DNA from: Azospirillum soli
Lineage (GTDB): Bacteria; Pseudomonadota; Alphaproteobacteria; Azospirillales; Azospirillaceae
Length of the DNA: 45,329 nucleotides
Assembly: GCF_017876165.1 (NCBI RefSeq)
Contig: NZ_JAGINQ010000036.1
Span: forward strand, 1 to 45,329
Direction of reading: 5' to 3'
Shown: in pieces, positions 16,141-22,453 of the stretch
How positions within the stretch are numbered: position 1 is the stretch's first letter
How the letters are laid out: each line of letters begins with the position of its first letter
Notes under the pieces: model-generated
The model's database searches: none
Told to the model about the DNA's origin: nothing
Seen by the model: the letters and a program-made list of their open reading frames with translations, nothing else
Position numbers and translations under genes: made by a program

Positions 16141-16575
16141 ATGCGTCTGATCGTCTGCGGTGGGAGCAACTATCGCCTGACGCATGCCGATTGCGGCCGT
16201 CTGGATGCCCTGCACGAGGCGGGGGGCGTCCGTACGGTGCTGACCGGCGGTGCGCCGGGCGCCGAACTCGGTGGCGAGCTGTGGGCTGCGATGCGGAACA
16301 TCCCGATCCGCCGCGTCGCCATCGCAAGCGTGGGGCAGGCAAGCCCCCTGTCCAAAGGGCTCGATCTCGCCGCCGTGGCGGATGCGGTGGCGGTGTTCCC
16401 CGGGGACCGCAGGGTGCAGGCGCTTCTCGACGATGCCAGGGCGCAGGGGCTGGACGTCCATGACTGGCGCAAGATCGCGGAAGAGCAGAGGGCGGTCGGT
16501 GATCTCATCCGCCGGTTCTGCGCCCCCGGCTTTTTCGCCCGCGCGGCCGTCGCACCCGCTGGTTCGCGAAGGTGA
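16141..16575 (+). CDS. DUF2493/YspA-like SLOG-fold protein
   Basis: A 144-residue protein with features of DUF2493 proteins, a branch of the SLOG (nucleotide-sensing, Rossmann-like) superfamily: MRLIVCGGSNYRLTHADCGR, VLTGGAPGAELGGELWAA and AVAVFPGDRRVQALLDDARA. These correspond to the CGG, GGAPGAD and PGG-type segments. Members are predicted to bind nucleotides or derivatives; their job is mostly unknown. The gene starts 33 bases after the ETF-QO stop, with AAGGA upstream of ATG 16141, so it may be co-transcribed. The C-terminal tail (FFARAAVAPAGSRR) is not conserved as far as I know. Confidence 0.75.
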   Translation: MRLIVCGGSNYRLTHADCGRLDALHEAGGVRTVLTGGAPGAELGGELWAAMRNIPIRRVAIASVGQASPLSKGLDLAAVADAVAVFPGDRRVQALLDDARAQGLDVHDWRKIAEEQRAVGDLIRRFCAPGFFARAAVAPAGSRR

Positions 16576-16615
16576 TGCGCTTTGTCCTATTTCTCGGCAT
16601 ATTCAAGGATCATCG

Positions 16616-16657
16616 ATGAAGATCGCGGTTTCCAAAGACCGGACGCTGATCTTTTGA
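16616..16657 (+). other. Possible 13-codon mini-ORF before the crotonase gene
   Basis: AAGGATCATCG precedes ATG 16616, which opens MKIAVSKDRTLIF and stops at TGA 16655-16657, 18 bases before the crotonase start. It could be a leader peptide or a decayed gene start. Confidence 0.2.
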
Positions 16658-16675
16658 AACGGAGATGAAAAAGCC

Positions 16676-17461
16676 ATGTCAGACCCCGTTCTCCTGACGC
16701 GCGAAGGCGCGGTCGCCTGGGTGCGTTTCAACCGGCCGGCCGCGCTGAACGCGCTGGATGAGAACACGGCGGCCGCCTTCCGCGACGCGTGCCGCGCCGT
16801 GGCGGACGATCCCGAGGTTAGAGCTCTGGTCCTCGCCGGCCAGGGGCGCGGGTTCATGGCCGGCGGCGACCTCAGCCGTTTCGGCGCCGATCCGGACCGG
16901 GCGCCGGAGGTGGCCTCCGCCATCATCGAGCCCCTGCACGAGGCGCTGTTGATGATGGACGCCCTGTCCGTGCCGGTGATCGCGTCGGTCCATGGCCCGG
17001 TCGCCGGTGCCGGCTTCAGCGTCGCCGCCGCGGCGGATCTCTGCATCGCGGCGGACGACGCGCGCTTCACGCTGGCCTACGCCCGCATCGGAGCGACGCC
17101 GGACGGGTCAGGCAGCTATCACATCCCGCGTCTGGTCGGGCTGCGCCGAGCCCTGCAACTGGCGCTTTTGGCCGACACCATCGACGCCGACGAGGCGCTG
17201 CGCATCGGGCTGGTCAACTGGGTCGTCCCGGCGGCGGCGCTGGAGGAGGAAACGCAGGCGCTCGCCGGGCGGCTCGCCGCCGGTCCCACGGCGGCCTACG
17301 CCCGCATCCGCCGGATGATGCGCGATGCGTGGGACGCCGACCTCGGCCGGTGCCTGGAGGTCGAGCACGAGAATTTTCGGGCCTCCGCGGCAACCGCCGA
17401 CTTTTGCGAAGGGGTCGCCGCCTTCCTGGGCAAGCGTCCGGCCCGTTTTCGCGGCTGCTGA
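16676..17461 (+). CDS. Crotonase-superfamily enoyl-CoA hydratase/isomerase, PaaG-like
   Basis: A 261-residue crotonase. The oxyanion-hole segments are GRGFMAGGDLSRF and SVHGPVAGAGFSVA. In the second catalytic region, IGATPDGSGSYHIPRLVG, an Asp stands where classical hydratases carry the acid Glu. This pattern belongs to the PaaG-type isomerase branch. The first catalytic Glu position is not acidic (AGAGFS). Simple hydration is therefore less likely than isomerisation, ring opening or hydrolysis, which is inference from motif type. It is convergent with the tetR gene at 17478 and may share a promoter with the mini-ORF upstream. Confidence 0.92.
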   Translation: MSDPVLLTREGAVAWVRFNRPAALNALDENTAAAFRDACRAVADDPEVRALVLAGQGRGFMAGGDLSRFGADPDRAPEVASAIIEPLHEALLMMDALSVPVIASVHGPVAGAGFSVAAAADLCIAADDARFTLAYARIGATPDGSGSYHIPRLVGLRRALQLALLADTIDADEALRIGLVNWVVPAAALEEETQALAGRLAAGPTAAYARIRRMMRDAWDADLGRCLEVEHENFRASAATADFCEGVAAFLGKRPARFRGC

Positions 17462-17477
17462 CCGTCGCCGCTTCCCG

Positions 17478-18182
17478 TCACCGCTCCCCGTCGGCGGACG
17501 CACCGCCGGTCGGGGAGAACCCGTCGAACAGGGTGTTGACGATTTCGGCGGCGATCTGCGCAGGAGACTTCGGGCCCGGCTTGTACCATTCCCGCGTCCA
17601 GATCAGCGTGCCCATCAGCATCTGCGTCGCCAGGGAGGGATCGACCGAGGGGCGGATCGCGCCCGCGTCGTACGCCTCGCGCACCAGCCCCCGCCAGAAG
17701 TCGTTGAACGCCGCCAGAAGCGAGAAGTGGCGGTCGCGCACCTCCTGGGGAACCTGATTCACCACATTGCCGTGGGCGGTGATGTATTCGGTCTTGTCCA
17801 GGATGGCGCAGAGGAATTCGGTGGCGGCCGCCAGTATCCGGTCCCGGGGAGGCGTCCGTTCGGGCAGGGTCTCTACGCTGGCGCGGACCCGGTGGTGCAC
17901 CGTGTTCACCAGACTGTTGATCAGCTCCTCGGCCAGCGTGTCCTTGGTGGGGAAATGGTAGCCGATGGCCGTGACGTGCACGCCGACCTCGTTGGCGATG
18001 TCGCTGAGCTTGGCGAGCTGATACCCCTTGGTCGCGAAGACCTTGGCCGCGGCGTCGAGGATGCGTTCCTGGACGATCTCGGACTTGCGCGACGGCTTGC
18101 GCCCCGCGGCGTTCCGGCTGGTCCGCGTGAGGTCGCGCGCCCGACCGATCGTCGGCGATTCGTGCTTTGTCGTGGTCACCAC
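17478..18182 (-). CDS. TetR-family transcriptional regulator
   Basis: A 234-residue TetR-type regulator with a basic N-terminal extension (RNAAGRKPSRKSEIVQER), the helix-turn-helix AKLSDIANEVGVHVTAIGYH, and the C-terminal block LIWTREWYKPGPKSPAQIA, which resembles that of the regulator at 4019 (ANWTSWWYSPKGKRTPQQIA). No ATG fits; start codons are GTG at 18182 or 18179 (adjacent), and the Shine-Dalgarno match is weak. The divergent region to the SDR at 18381 holds the palindrome TTTCTG-N7-CAGAAA, repeated at the ferredoxin/oxidoreductase promoter, which makes this protein the leading candidate to bind both. TetR proteins in CoA-type catabolism usually respond to an acyl-CoA. Confidence 0.88.
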   Translation of the reverse strand: MVTTTKHESPTIGRARDLTRTSRNAAGRKPSRKSEIVQERILDAAAKVFATKGYQLAKLSDIANEVGVHVTAIGYHFPTKDTLAEELINSLVNTVHHRVRASVETLPERTPPRDRILAAATEFLCAILDKTEYITAHGNVVNQVPQEVRDRHFSLLAAFNDFWRGLVREAYDAGAIRPSVDPSLATQMLMGTLIWTREWYKPGPKSPAQIAAEIVNTLFDGFSPTGGASADGER

Positions 18183-18261
18183 AGATCCCGATCCGTTGTT
18201 GCGGAGCCACCCGGCGCCGCGACACCAGTCTGTAGCGCCCGCGCTCCCCGGCGGCAACGTT

Positions 18262-18280
18262 TTTCTGTTTGGACCAGAAA
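18262..18280. promoter_or_regulatory. Operator TTTCTG-N7-CAGAAA between tetR and SDR
   Basis: TTTCTG (18262-18267) and CAGAAA (18275-18280) form a 6-bp inverted repeat with a 7-base centre (TTTGGAC). The same element, with a similar centre, occurs at 19624-19642. A candidate plus-strand promoter follows: TTGCCG (18287-18292), 16 bases, TACCCT (18309-18314). Confidence 0.65.
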
Positions 18281-18380
18281 TTTGCCTTGCCGAGTCGGCG
18301 GCTTCCGTTACCCTGCCGTCCATCCGTATGGCGCCGGCGACGCTTCGACCTTGCGGCCGGCGGAAGCAGGGAGAACCTCC

Positions 18381-19145
18381 ATGACACTGGATTTCAGCGG
18401 CCGGCGGGTCGTGGTGACCGGCGGCAGCCGTGGAATCGGGCGCGCCGTCGCCGCCGCGTTCGCCAGGGCCGGCGCCTCCGTTTCCATTTGCGCGCGGGGG
18501 CGGGCAGGGCTCGACGAGGCGCGCGCGGATCTTGAAGGCCATGGCGGAATCGCGCACACGGCGGTCTGCGACGTCGGCGATGGCGACATGTTGCAGCGGT
18601 ACATCGACGAGGCCGCCGTGACGCTCGGCGGCATGGACGTGCTGGTGAACAACGCGACGGGGCAGAGCGCCGGCGGGACGGAACGGGACTGGCGCGTCAG
18701 CATCGACATCGACCTGATGGCCACGGTGCGGGCCACCAACGCCGCCGAGCCGCACCTGAGCGCCGCCGGGCGCCCGGAGGGCGGGTGTGTGGTCAATGTG
18801 GCGTCGCGCAGCGCCTTCCAGCCGACCCCACGGACACCGGCCTATGGTGCCGCGAAGGCTGCGGTCATGCACCTCACGCGTTCGCAGGCGGCGGCTTTGG
18901 CGCGCCGGAACATCCGCGTCAACTGCGTCGCGCCCGGCTCGGTGGATTTTCCCGGCGGATGGTGGGACCGTTGCCGAGCCGAGAAGCCGGAGCAATACGA
19001 GGCCACGCTGAAAAGCCTGCCCTTCGGCCGCTTCGGCAGCCCGGACGACATCGCGAACGTCGTTCTGTTCCTCGCGTCGCCGTGGGCCGGTTGGGTCACC
19101 GGCCAGATCATCCTGGCCGACGGCGGCCAGACGCTCGGCGTCTGA
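18381..19145 (+). CDS. Short-chain dehydrogenase/reductase (classical SDR)
   Basis: A 254-residue classical SDR beginning MTLDFSGRRVVVTGGSRG, with TGGSRGIG at residues 13-20, NNATG in place of NNAG, and a complete catalytic set (Ser in NVASRSAF, Tyr/Lys in PAYGAAKAAV). The segment VAPGSVDFPGGWWDRCR after the active site is like those of SDRs annotated as 3-oxoacyl reductases. ATG 18381 follows GGGAGA. The gene is divergent from the TetR regulator and carries the TTTCTG-N7-CAGAAA operator upstream, so it is probably controlled by it together with the oxidoreductase operon. It is convergent with the ferredoxin gene. Confidence 0.92.
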   Translation: MTLDFSGRRVVVTGGSRGIGRAVAAAFARAGASVSICARGRAGLDEARADLEGHGGIAHTAVCDVGDGDMLQRYIDEAAVTLGGMDVLVNNATGQSAGGTERDWRVSIDIDLMATVRATNAAEPHLSAAGRPEGGCVVNVASRSAFQPTPRTPAYGAAKAAVMHLTRSQAAALARRNIRVNCVAPGSVDFPGGWWDRCRAEKPEQYEATLKSLPFGRFGSPDDIANVVLFLASPWAGWVTGQIILADGGQTLGV

Positions 19146-19170
19146 CCCCGCCGCCTTTCGGTCCGCGCCG

Positions 19171-19548
19171 TCAACCCTGGCGCGGATCGCCGCCGGCTCC
19201 GGCGGGTTCGGCTCCGGCGGTTTCGGCATCAGCGGCGAAGAACCGCTCGTACTTGCCGGTCATTCCCTTGAAGCGGTCGGCGTCGGCCGGCGGCACGCCC
19301 TTGACCGTGATGTTCGGCCACACGGCCGCGTGACGGCGGTTCAGCGCCAGCCAGCGCCCGGCCTCCGGCGCGGTGTCGGCGACGATGGCGCCGGCCGGGC
19401 ATTCCGGTTCGCACACGCCGCAATCGATGCACAACTCGGGGTCGATGACCAGCATGCTGGGGCCCTCGTGGAAGCAGTCCACCGGGCAGACGTCCACGCA
19501 ATCCATGTACTTGCACCGGATGCAGGCGTCGGTGACCGCGTATGCCAT
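19171..19548 (-). CDS. fdxA: Seven-iron ferredoxin (FdxA type)
   Basis: A 125-residue ferredoxin close to Azotobacter ferredoxin I. The cysteine order is Cys9, 12, 17, 21, 25, then Cys40, 43, 46 and 50, in DACIRCKYMDCVDVCPVDC and CIDCGVCEPECP. By analogy, Cys9, 17 and 50 bind the [3Fe-4S] cluster and Cys21, 40, 43 and 46 the [4Fe-4S] cluster. The C-terminal block VWPNITVKGVPP is also typical. The last 20 residues are an extra Ala/Gly/Glu tail. It is divergent from the 2-oxoacid:ferredoxin oxidoreductase operon across 180 bases with shared operators, so it is the likely electron acceptor of that enzyme. Confidence 0.95.
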   Translation of the reverse strand: MAYAVTDACIRCKYMDCVDVCPVDCFHEGPSMLVIDPELCIDCGVCEPECPAGAIVADTAPEAGRWLALNRRHAAVWPNITVKGVPPADADRFKGMTGKYERFFAADAETAGAEPAGAGGDPRQG

Positions 19549-19604
19549 GGCGTTCTCCTCTCAGTTCTCGTGGTCGGCAAGGCCGGGAGAGTGCCTGAAG
19601 GAAA

Positions 19605-19642
19605 TTTCTGTCTCAAACTGAAATTTCTGCTTGAAACAGAAA
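19605..19642. promoter_or_regulatory. Two abutting operators in the ferredoxin/oxidoreductase promoter
   Basis: The copy at 19624-19642 is TTTCTG-CTTGAAA-CAGAAA, the same element as at 18262. The block 19605-19623, read on the minus strand, is TTTCAG-TTTGAGA-CAGAAA, a one-mismatch copy in reverse orientation with no gap between them. GAAATTTCTG therefore occurs as a direct repeat at 19601 and 19620. A candidate plus-strand promoter follows: TTGCGC (19650-19655), 17 bases, TACGCT (19673-19678), the same layout as the promoter at 18287. Confidence 0.65.
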
Positions 19643-19728
19643 AATTGGCTTGCGCCCCGGTGGGGCCGCGCATACGCTTGTCCTCAAGAACGAAATTCGC
19701 CAAAGGCACGAGGGAGGCTGCTCTGGAA

Positions 19729-20313
19729 TTGGAACTCTTCATATCCGGCATCGGCGGTCAGGGCGTGCAACTCGCCGGGAAGGTCCTGGCTCTCGCCGCC
19801 GTGGCCGAAGGGCGGCACGTGATGCTGTCGGGCGATTACGGCGGGCACATGCGCGGCGGCAGTTCGGTCGGAACGGTCGTCGTCGGCCCCGGCCCGCTGC
19901 GCGCCCTTCCGGTGCTGCCGAGCGCCGGTTCGGCCATCGCCATGCACAACCAGTATTGGGAGAATGTCGGCGGCCGCCTGCGGCCGGGATCGCTGATCCT
20001 GGCGGAGGCGTCCATCGCCCCGGCGCTGCCCGGCATGGAGGGGCACCGGCTGGTCCAGGTTCCGGCGACCGCCATCGCCACCGAGATGGGCGCCCGGATG
20101 GCGGCGGGCATGGTGCTGCTCGGGGCCTACGCCGCCATGACCGGCATCGTCGCGGTGGACAGTCTGGTCGCCGCGATGAAGGAACAGATCCCGGTTTACC
20201 GCCGCCAGCACATCGAGGCCAACGAGCGGGCGATCCGGGCCGGGGCCGACGCGCTCCCCGCCCTCGGCGCCCCGTTCGACCTCGACGGCGCCCCGCTGCG
20301 GGAGGCCGTGTGA
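19729..20313 (+). CDS. 2-oxoacid:ferredoxin oxidoreductase gamma subunit
   Basis: A 194-residue gamma subunit from the proposed start, with the family N-terminus ELFISGIGGQGVQLAGKVLA and the block LSGDYGGHMRGGSSVGTVVV. In this enzyme family the gamma subunit helps bind CoA. No ATG, GTG or close upstream methionine exists. TTG 19729 gives MELFISGIGGQ and lies 11 bases after GGGAGG; CTG 19723 is a rarer alternative at five bases. The stop TGA (20311-20313) overlaps the delta ATG by one base. It is the first gene of the gamma-delta-alpha-beta operon. Confidence 0.9.
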   Translation: MELFISGIGGQGVQLAGKVLALAAVAEGRHVMLSGDYGGHMRGGSSVGTVVVGPGPLRALPVLPSAGSAIAMHNQYWENVGGRLRPGSLILAEASIAPALPGMEGHRLVQVPATAIATEMGARMAAGMVLLGAYAAMTGIVAVDSLVAAMKEQIPVYRRQHIEANERAIRAGADALPALGAPFDLDGAPLREAV

Positions 20314-20579
20314 TGAGGACGGTGACCCGAGGAACGCTGGTGATCGCCGAGGACCGCTGCAAAGGGTGCGAACTGTGCATCGCCGCCTGTCCGCCGAACG
20401 TCCTGACCATGTCCCGGACGGGCAACCGGCTCGGCTACCTCTATCCGGAACTCAAGCCGGGCTGCACCGGCTGCACGGCCTGCCAGCAGGTCTGCCCCGA
20501 CTTCGTGTTCGAAGTCTTCAAGTTCGAGGATCCCGTCCTGTTCGACACGCCGCCGGAAGGAGCGCGCCCATGTCCCTGA
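20313..20579 (+). CDS. 2-oxoacid:ferredoxin oxidoreductase delta subunit (2[4Fe-4S] ferredoxin-like)
   Basis: An 88-residue polyferredoxin subunit with two complete CxxCxxCxxxC motifs: Cys16, 19, 22 and 26 in CKGCELCIAACP, and Cys51, 54, 57 and 61 in CTGCTACQQVCP. It should carry two [4Fe-4S] clusters that move electrons from the TPP site to the external ferredoxin. Its ATG overlaps the gamma stop (TGATG), and its end overlaps the alpha start by ten bases, so the four genes are translationally coupled. Length and motif spacing are typical of the family. Confidence 0.93.
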   Translation: MRTVTRGTLVIAEDRCKGCELCIAACPPNVLTMSRTGNRLGYLYPELKPGCTGCTACQQVCPDFVFEVFKFEDPVLFDTPPEGARPCP

Positions 20580-21646
20580 CCCTTTTCGAAGGCAGCGAAG
20601 CGATCGCGGAAGCCGCCATCGCCGCGGGCCTGCGCTTCTACGCCGGCTACCCCATGTCGCCCGCGACCGAACTGCTTGAACATCTCGCCCGCAAGCTGCC
20701 GGCCTCCGGCGGCACCTGCATCAACGCGGCGACGGAGATCGAGGGCGTCAACATGGCCATGGGCGCCGCGGCGGCCGGCTTCCGCGCCGCGACCGGATCC
20801 TGCGGCCAGGGGCTGGCGCTGATGCAGGAGGCCATCGCCGAATCCGCCCTCAACGAGACGCCGCTGGTCGTCTTCAACATGGCGCGCAACCAGCAGGACT
20901 ATTTCCAGGCGACGCGGGGCGGCGGCTGGGGCGATTACCGCACCATCGCGCTGGCACCGAAGGATCTGCCGGAGGCGGTGGAGCTGACCCAGCTCGCCTT
21001 CCACCTCGCCGACCTCTACCGGGTGCCGGTGATCGTGCTGGGCGACAACCTGCTGGCCCGCACCCAGGTCAGCGTGGACGTCGGGCGCCGCGACTTCGGC
21101 CCGCTGCCGCCCAAGGACTGGCAGCTCGACGGCACCTCCGGCGGTTCCGGCAAATCCCGGCAGATCTGGACGTGGGGTGCCGGCAAGCACAACACCCCCG
21201 GTCCGGGGCCGAGCGTCCACTGGGCCCGCATCGCCGAGAAGTTCGACCGCATCGCCGAAACCGAGATGCGCTGGGAGGAGGGCTTCGTCGAGGACGCCGA
21301 GACCGTGGTCGTCGCGTTCGGCACCGGCGGCAAGTTCGTCGAGCATGTGGTGCACGACCTGCGCGGGCAGGGCCACCGCATCGGCTTCTTCCGTCCGGTG
21401 ACGCTGTGGCCGTTCCCCGGCGAGGCGCTGGAACGGGCCACCGCCAACGCGCGCCGCGTCCTCGTCTTCGAACTGAACGCCGGGCAGATGATCGACGACG
21501 TCCGCCTGAACGTCCGGGACCGGCGCATCGTCCGGCCAATCGGTGGAGTCAGCTTCGACAGTTCGGGCCTGAACCTCGGACCGCTGATGGACGCGACCGT
21601 CATCCGGCAGCGCATCCTCGACACCCTGGAAGGAGCCACCCTGTGA
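20570..21646 (+). CDS. 2-oxoacid:ferredoxin oxidoreductase alpha subunit
   Basis: A 358-residue alpha subunit of the KorA/VorA/PadG type, containing the pyrimidine-binding half of the TPP site. Key segments are LRFYAGYPMSPATELLEHLA, EIEGVNMAMGAAAAGFRAATGSCG split by family-typical glycines, and the conserved QQDYFQATRGGGWGDYR. The C-terminal half has the transketolase C-like domain (VVVAFGTGGKFVEHVV). ATG 20570 has GGAAGGAG upstream, inside the delta gene. The stop overlaps the beta GTG. The 2-oxoacid used, whether 2-oxoglutarate, branched-chain or phenylglyoxylate-like, cannot be decided without phylogeny. Confidence 0.95.
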   Translation: MSLTLFEGSEAIAEAAIAAGLRFYAGYPMSPATELLEHLARKLPASGGTCINAATEIEGVNMAMGAAAAGFRAATGSCGQGLALMQEAIAESALNETPLVVFNMARNQQDYFQATRGGGWGDYRTIALAPKDLPEAVELTQLAFHLADLYRVPVIVLGDNLLARTQVSVDVGRRDFGPLPPKDWQLDGTSGGSGKSRQIWTWGAGKHNTPGPGPSVHWARIAEKFDRIAETEMRWEEGFVEDAETVVVAFGTGGKFVEHVVHDLRGQGHRIGFFRPVTLWPFPGEALERATANARRVLVFELNAGQMIDDVRLNVRDRRIVRPIGGVSFDSSGLNLGPLMDATVIRQRILDTLEGATL

Positions 21647-22446
21647 CCCTGATCGACACGCGGCAACCGCCGGAGCAGGCGAGCCGGAAGGTCGCCGACT
21701 ACAAGCCGTCGCTCCTGCAATCGGAAGAGCACGGGCTGTGCCCCGGCTGCGGCGAGCCGGTCGCCATCCGGGTCGTCCTCGAAGTCATTGAGGAGCTTGG
21801 TCTGGCGCAGAACAACATCGCGGTGCTGGGCCACGGCTGCTACGGCGGCTTCATCATGCTGCTCGACGTGGACAGCACGCTGTGCCTGCACGGTCGCGCC
21901 CCGGCGACGGCGACCGGCATCAAGCGGATGCGGCCCGACACCGCCGTGTGGACGCTCCAGGGTGACGGCGACATGGTCAACGAGGGCCTAGCCGAGATCC
22001 TGCACGCCACCGCCCGTGGCGAGAACATCACCTGCATCCTCCTGAACAACGGCGTGTTTGGCGACACCGGCGGGCAGATGACGGCCGCGTCGGTGATCGG
22101 CCAGCGCACCAAGAACAGCATCGACGGCCGCACCGCCGACGACCACGGCTACCCCATCGCGATCGCCGAACTGGTGGCGTCGTTGCAGGGCTCGGCCTAT
22201 GTGGCGCGCTGTTCGGTCCACAACGCCGCGTCCATCGCCCAGACGCGGCGCTGTGTGCGCAAGGCGTTCCAGCGCCAGACCGAAGGGCAGGGGCTGTCGC
22301 TCGTCGAAATTCTCACAATGTGCCCGACCGGCTGGTTCGTCGCTCCGGAAGCCGGGACGGACTACCTGATGGAATCGCTGGGGAAGACCTATCCGCTCGG
22401 CGAGATCAAGGACCGCGCGGCCGCGCCCGCGGCGACGGCGGAGTGA
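21643..22446 (+). CDS. 2-oxoacid:ferredoxin oxidoreductase beta subunit
   Basis: A 267-residue beta subunit with the TPP diphosphate-binding motif GDGD...NN (LQGDGDMVNEGLAEIL to ILLNNGVFGDTGGQ) and the [4Fe-4S]-linked segment LCPGCGEPVAIRV. LGHGCYGGF and HGRAPATATGIK are also family-typical. The start is GTG 21643, overlapping the alpha stop in GTGA, with GGAAGGAG upstream. A ligase gene follows after seven bases. The set gamma-delta-alpha-beta matches the order porGDAB, and that of padEFGHI for phenylglyoxylate oxidoreductase without the flavoprotein PadH; both comparisons are from memory. Confidence 0.95.
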   Translation: MTLIDTRQPPEQASRKVADYKPSLLQSEEHGLCPGCGEPVAIRVVLEVIEELGLAQNNIAVLGHGCYGGFIMLLDVDSTLCLHGRAPATATGIKRMRPDTAVWTLQGDGDMVNEGLAEILHATARGENITCILLNNGVFGDTGGQMTAASVIGQRTKNSIDGRTADDHGYPIAIAELVASLQGSAYVARCSVHNAASIAQTRRCVRKAFQRQTEGQGLSLVEILTMCPTGWFVAPEAGTDYLMESLGKTYPLGEIKDRAAAPAATAE

Positions 22447-22453
22447 GGCGGCC

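Noticed and set aside
14395..16461. 688-codon minus-strand open frame
   Set aside because: It is antisense to ETF-QO, which has full motifs; the frame has a low-complexity Arg/Gly/Leu/Val composition.
17478..19229. Very long version of the minus-strand TetR gene reaching through the SDR
   Set aside because: TetR proteins are near 200 residues; the upstream part is antisense to the SDR at 18381. The GTG start at 18182 was used.
19630..19654. TTGAAA (19631-19636) as the -35 of the oxidoreductase promoter
   Set aside because: No -10-like box lies 16-18 bases downstream; TTGCGC/TACGCT is a better pair and matches the layout at 18287.
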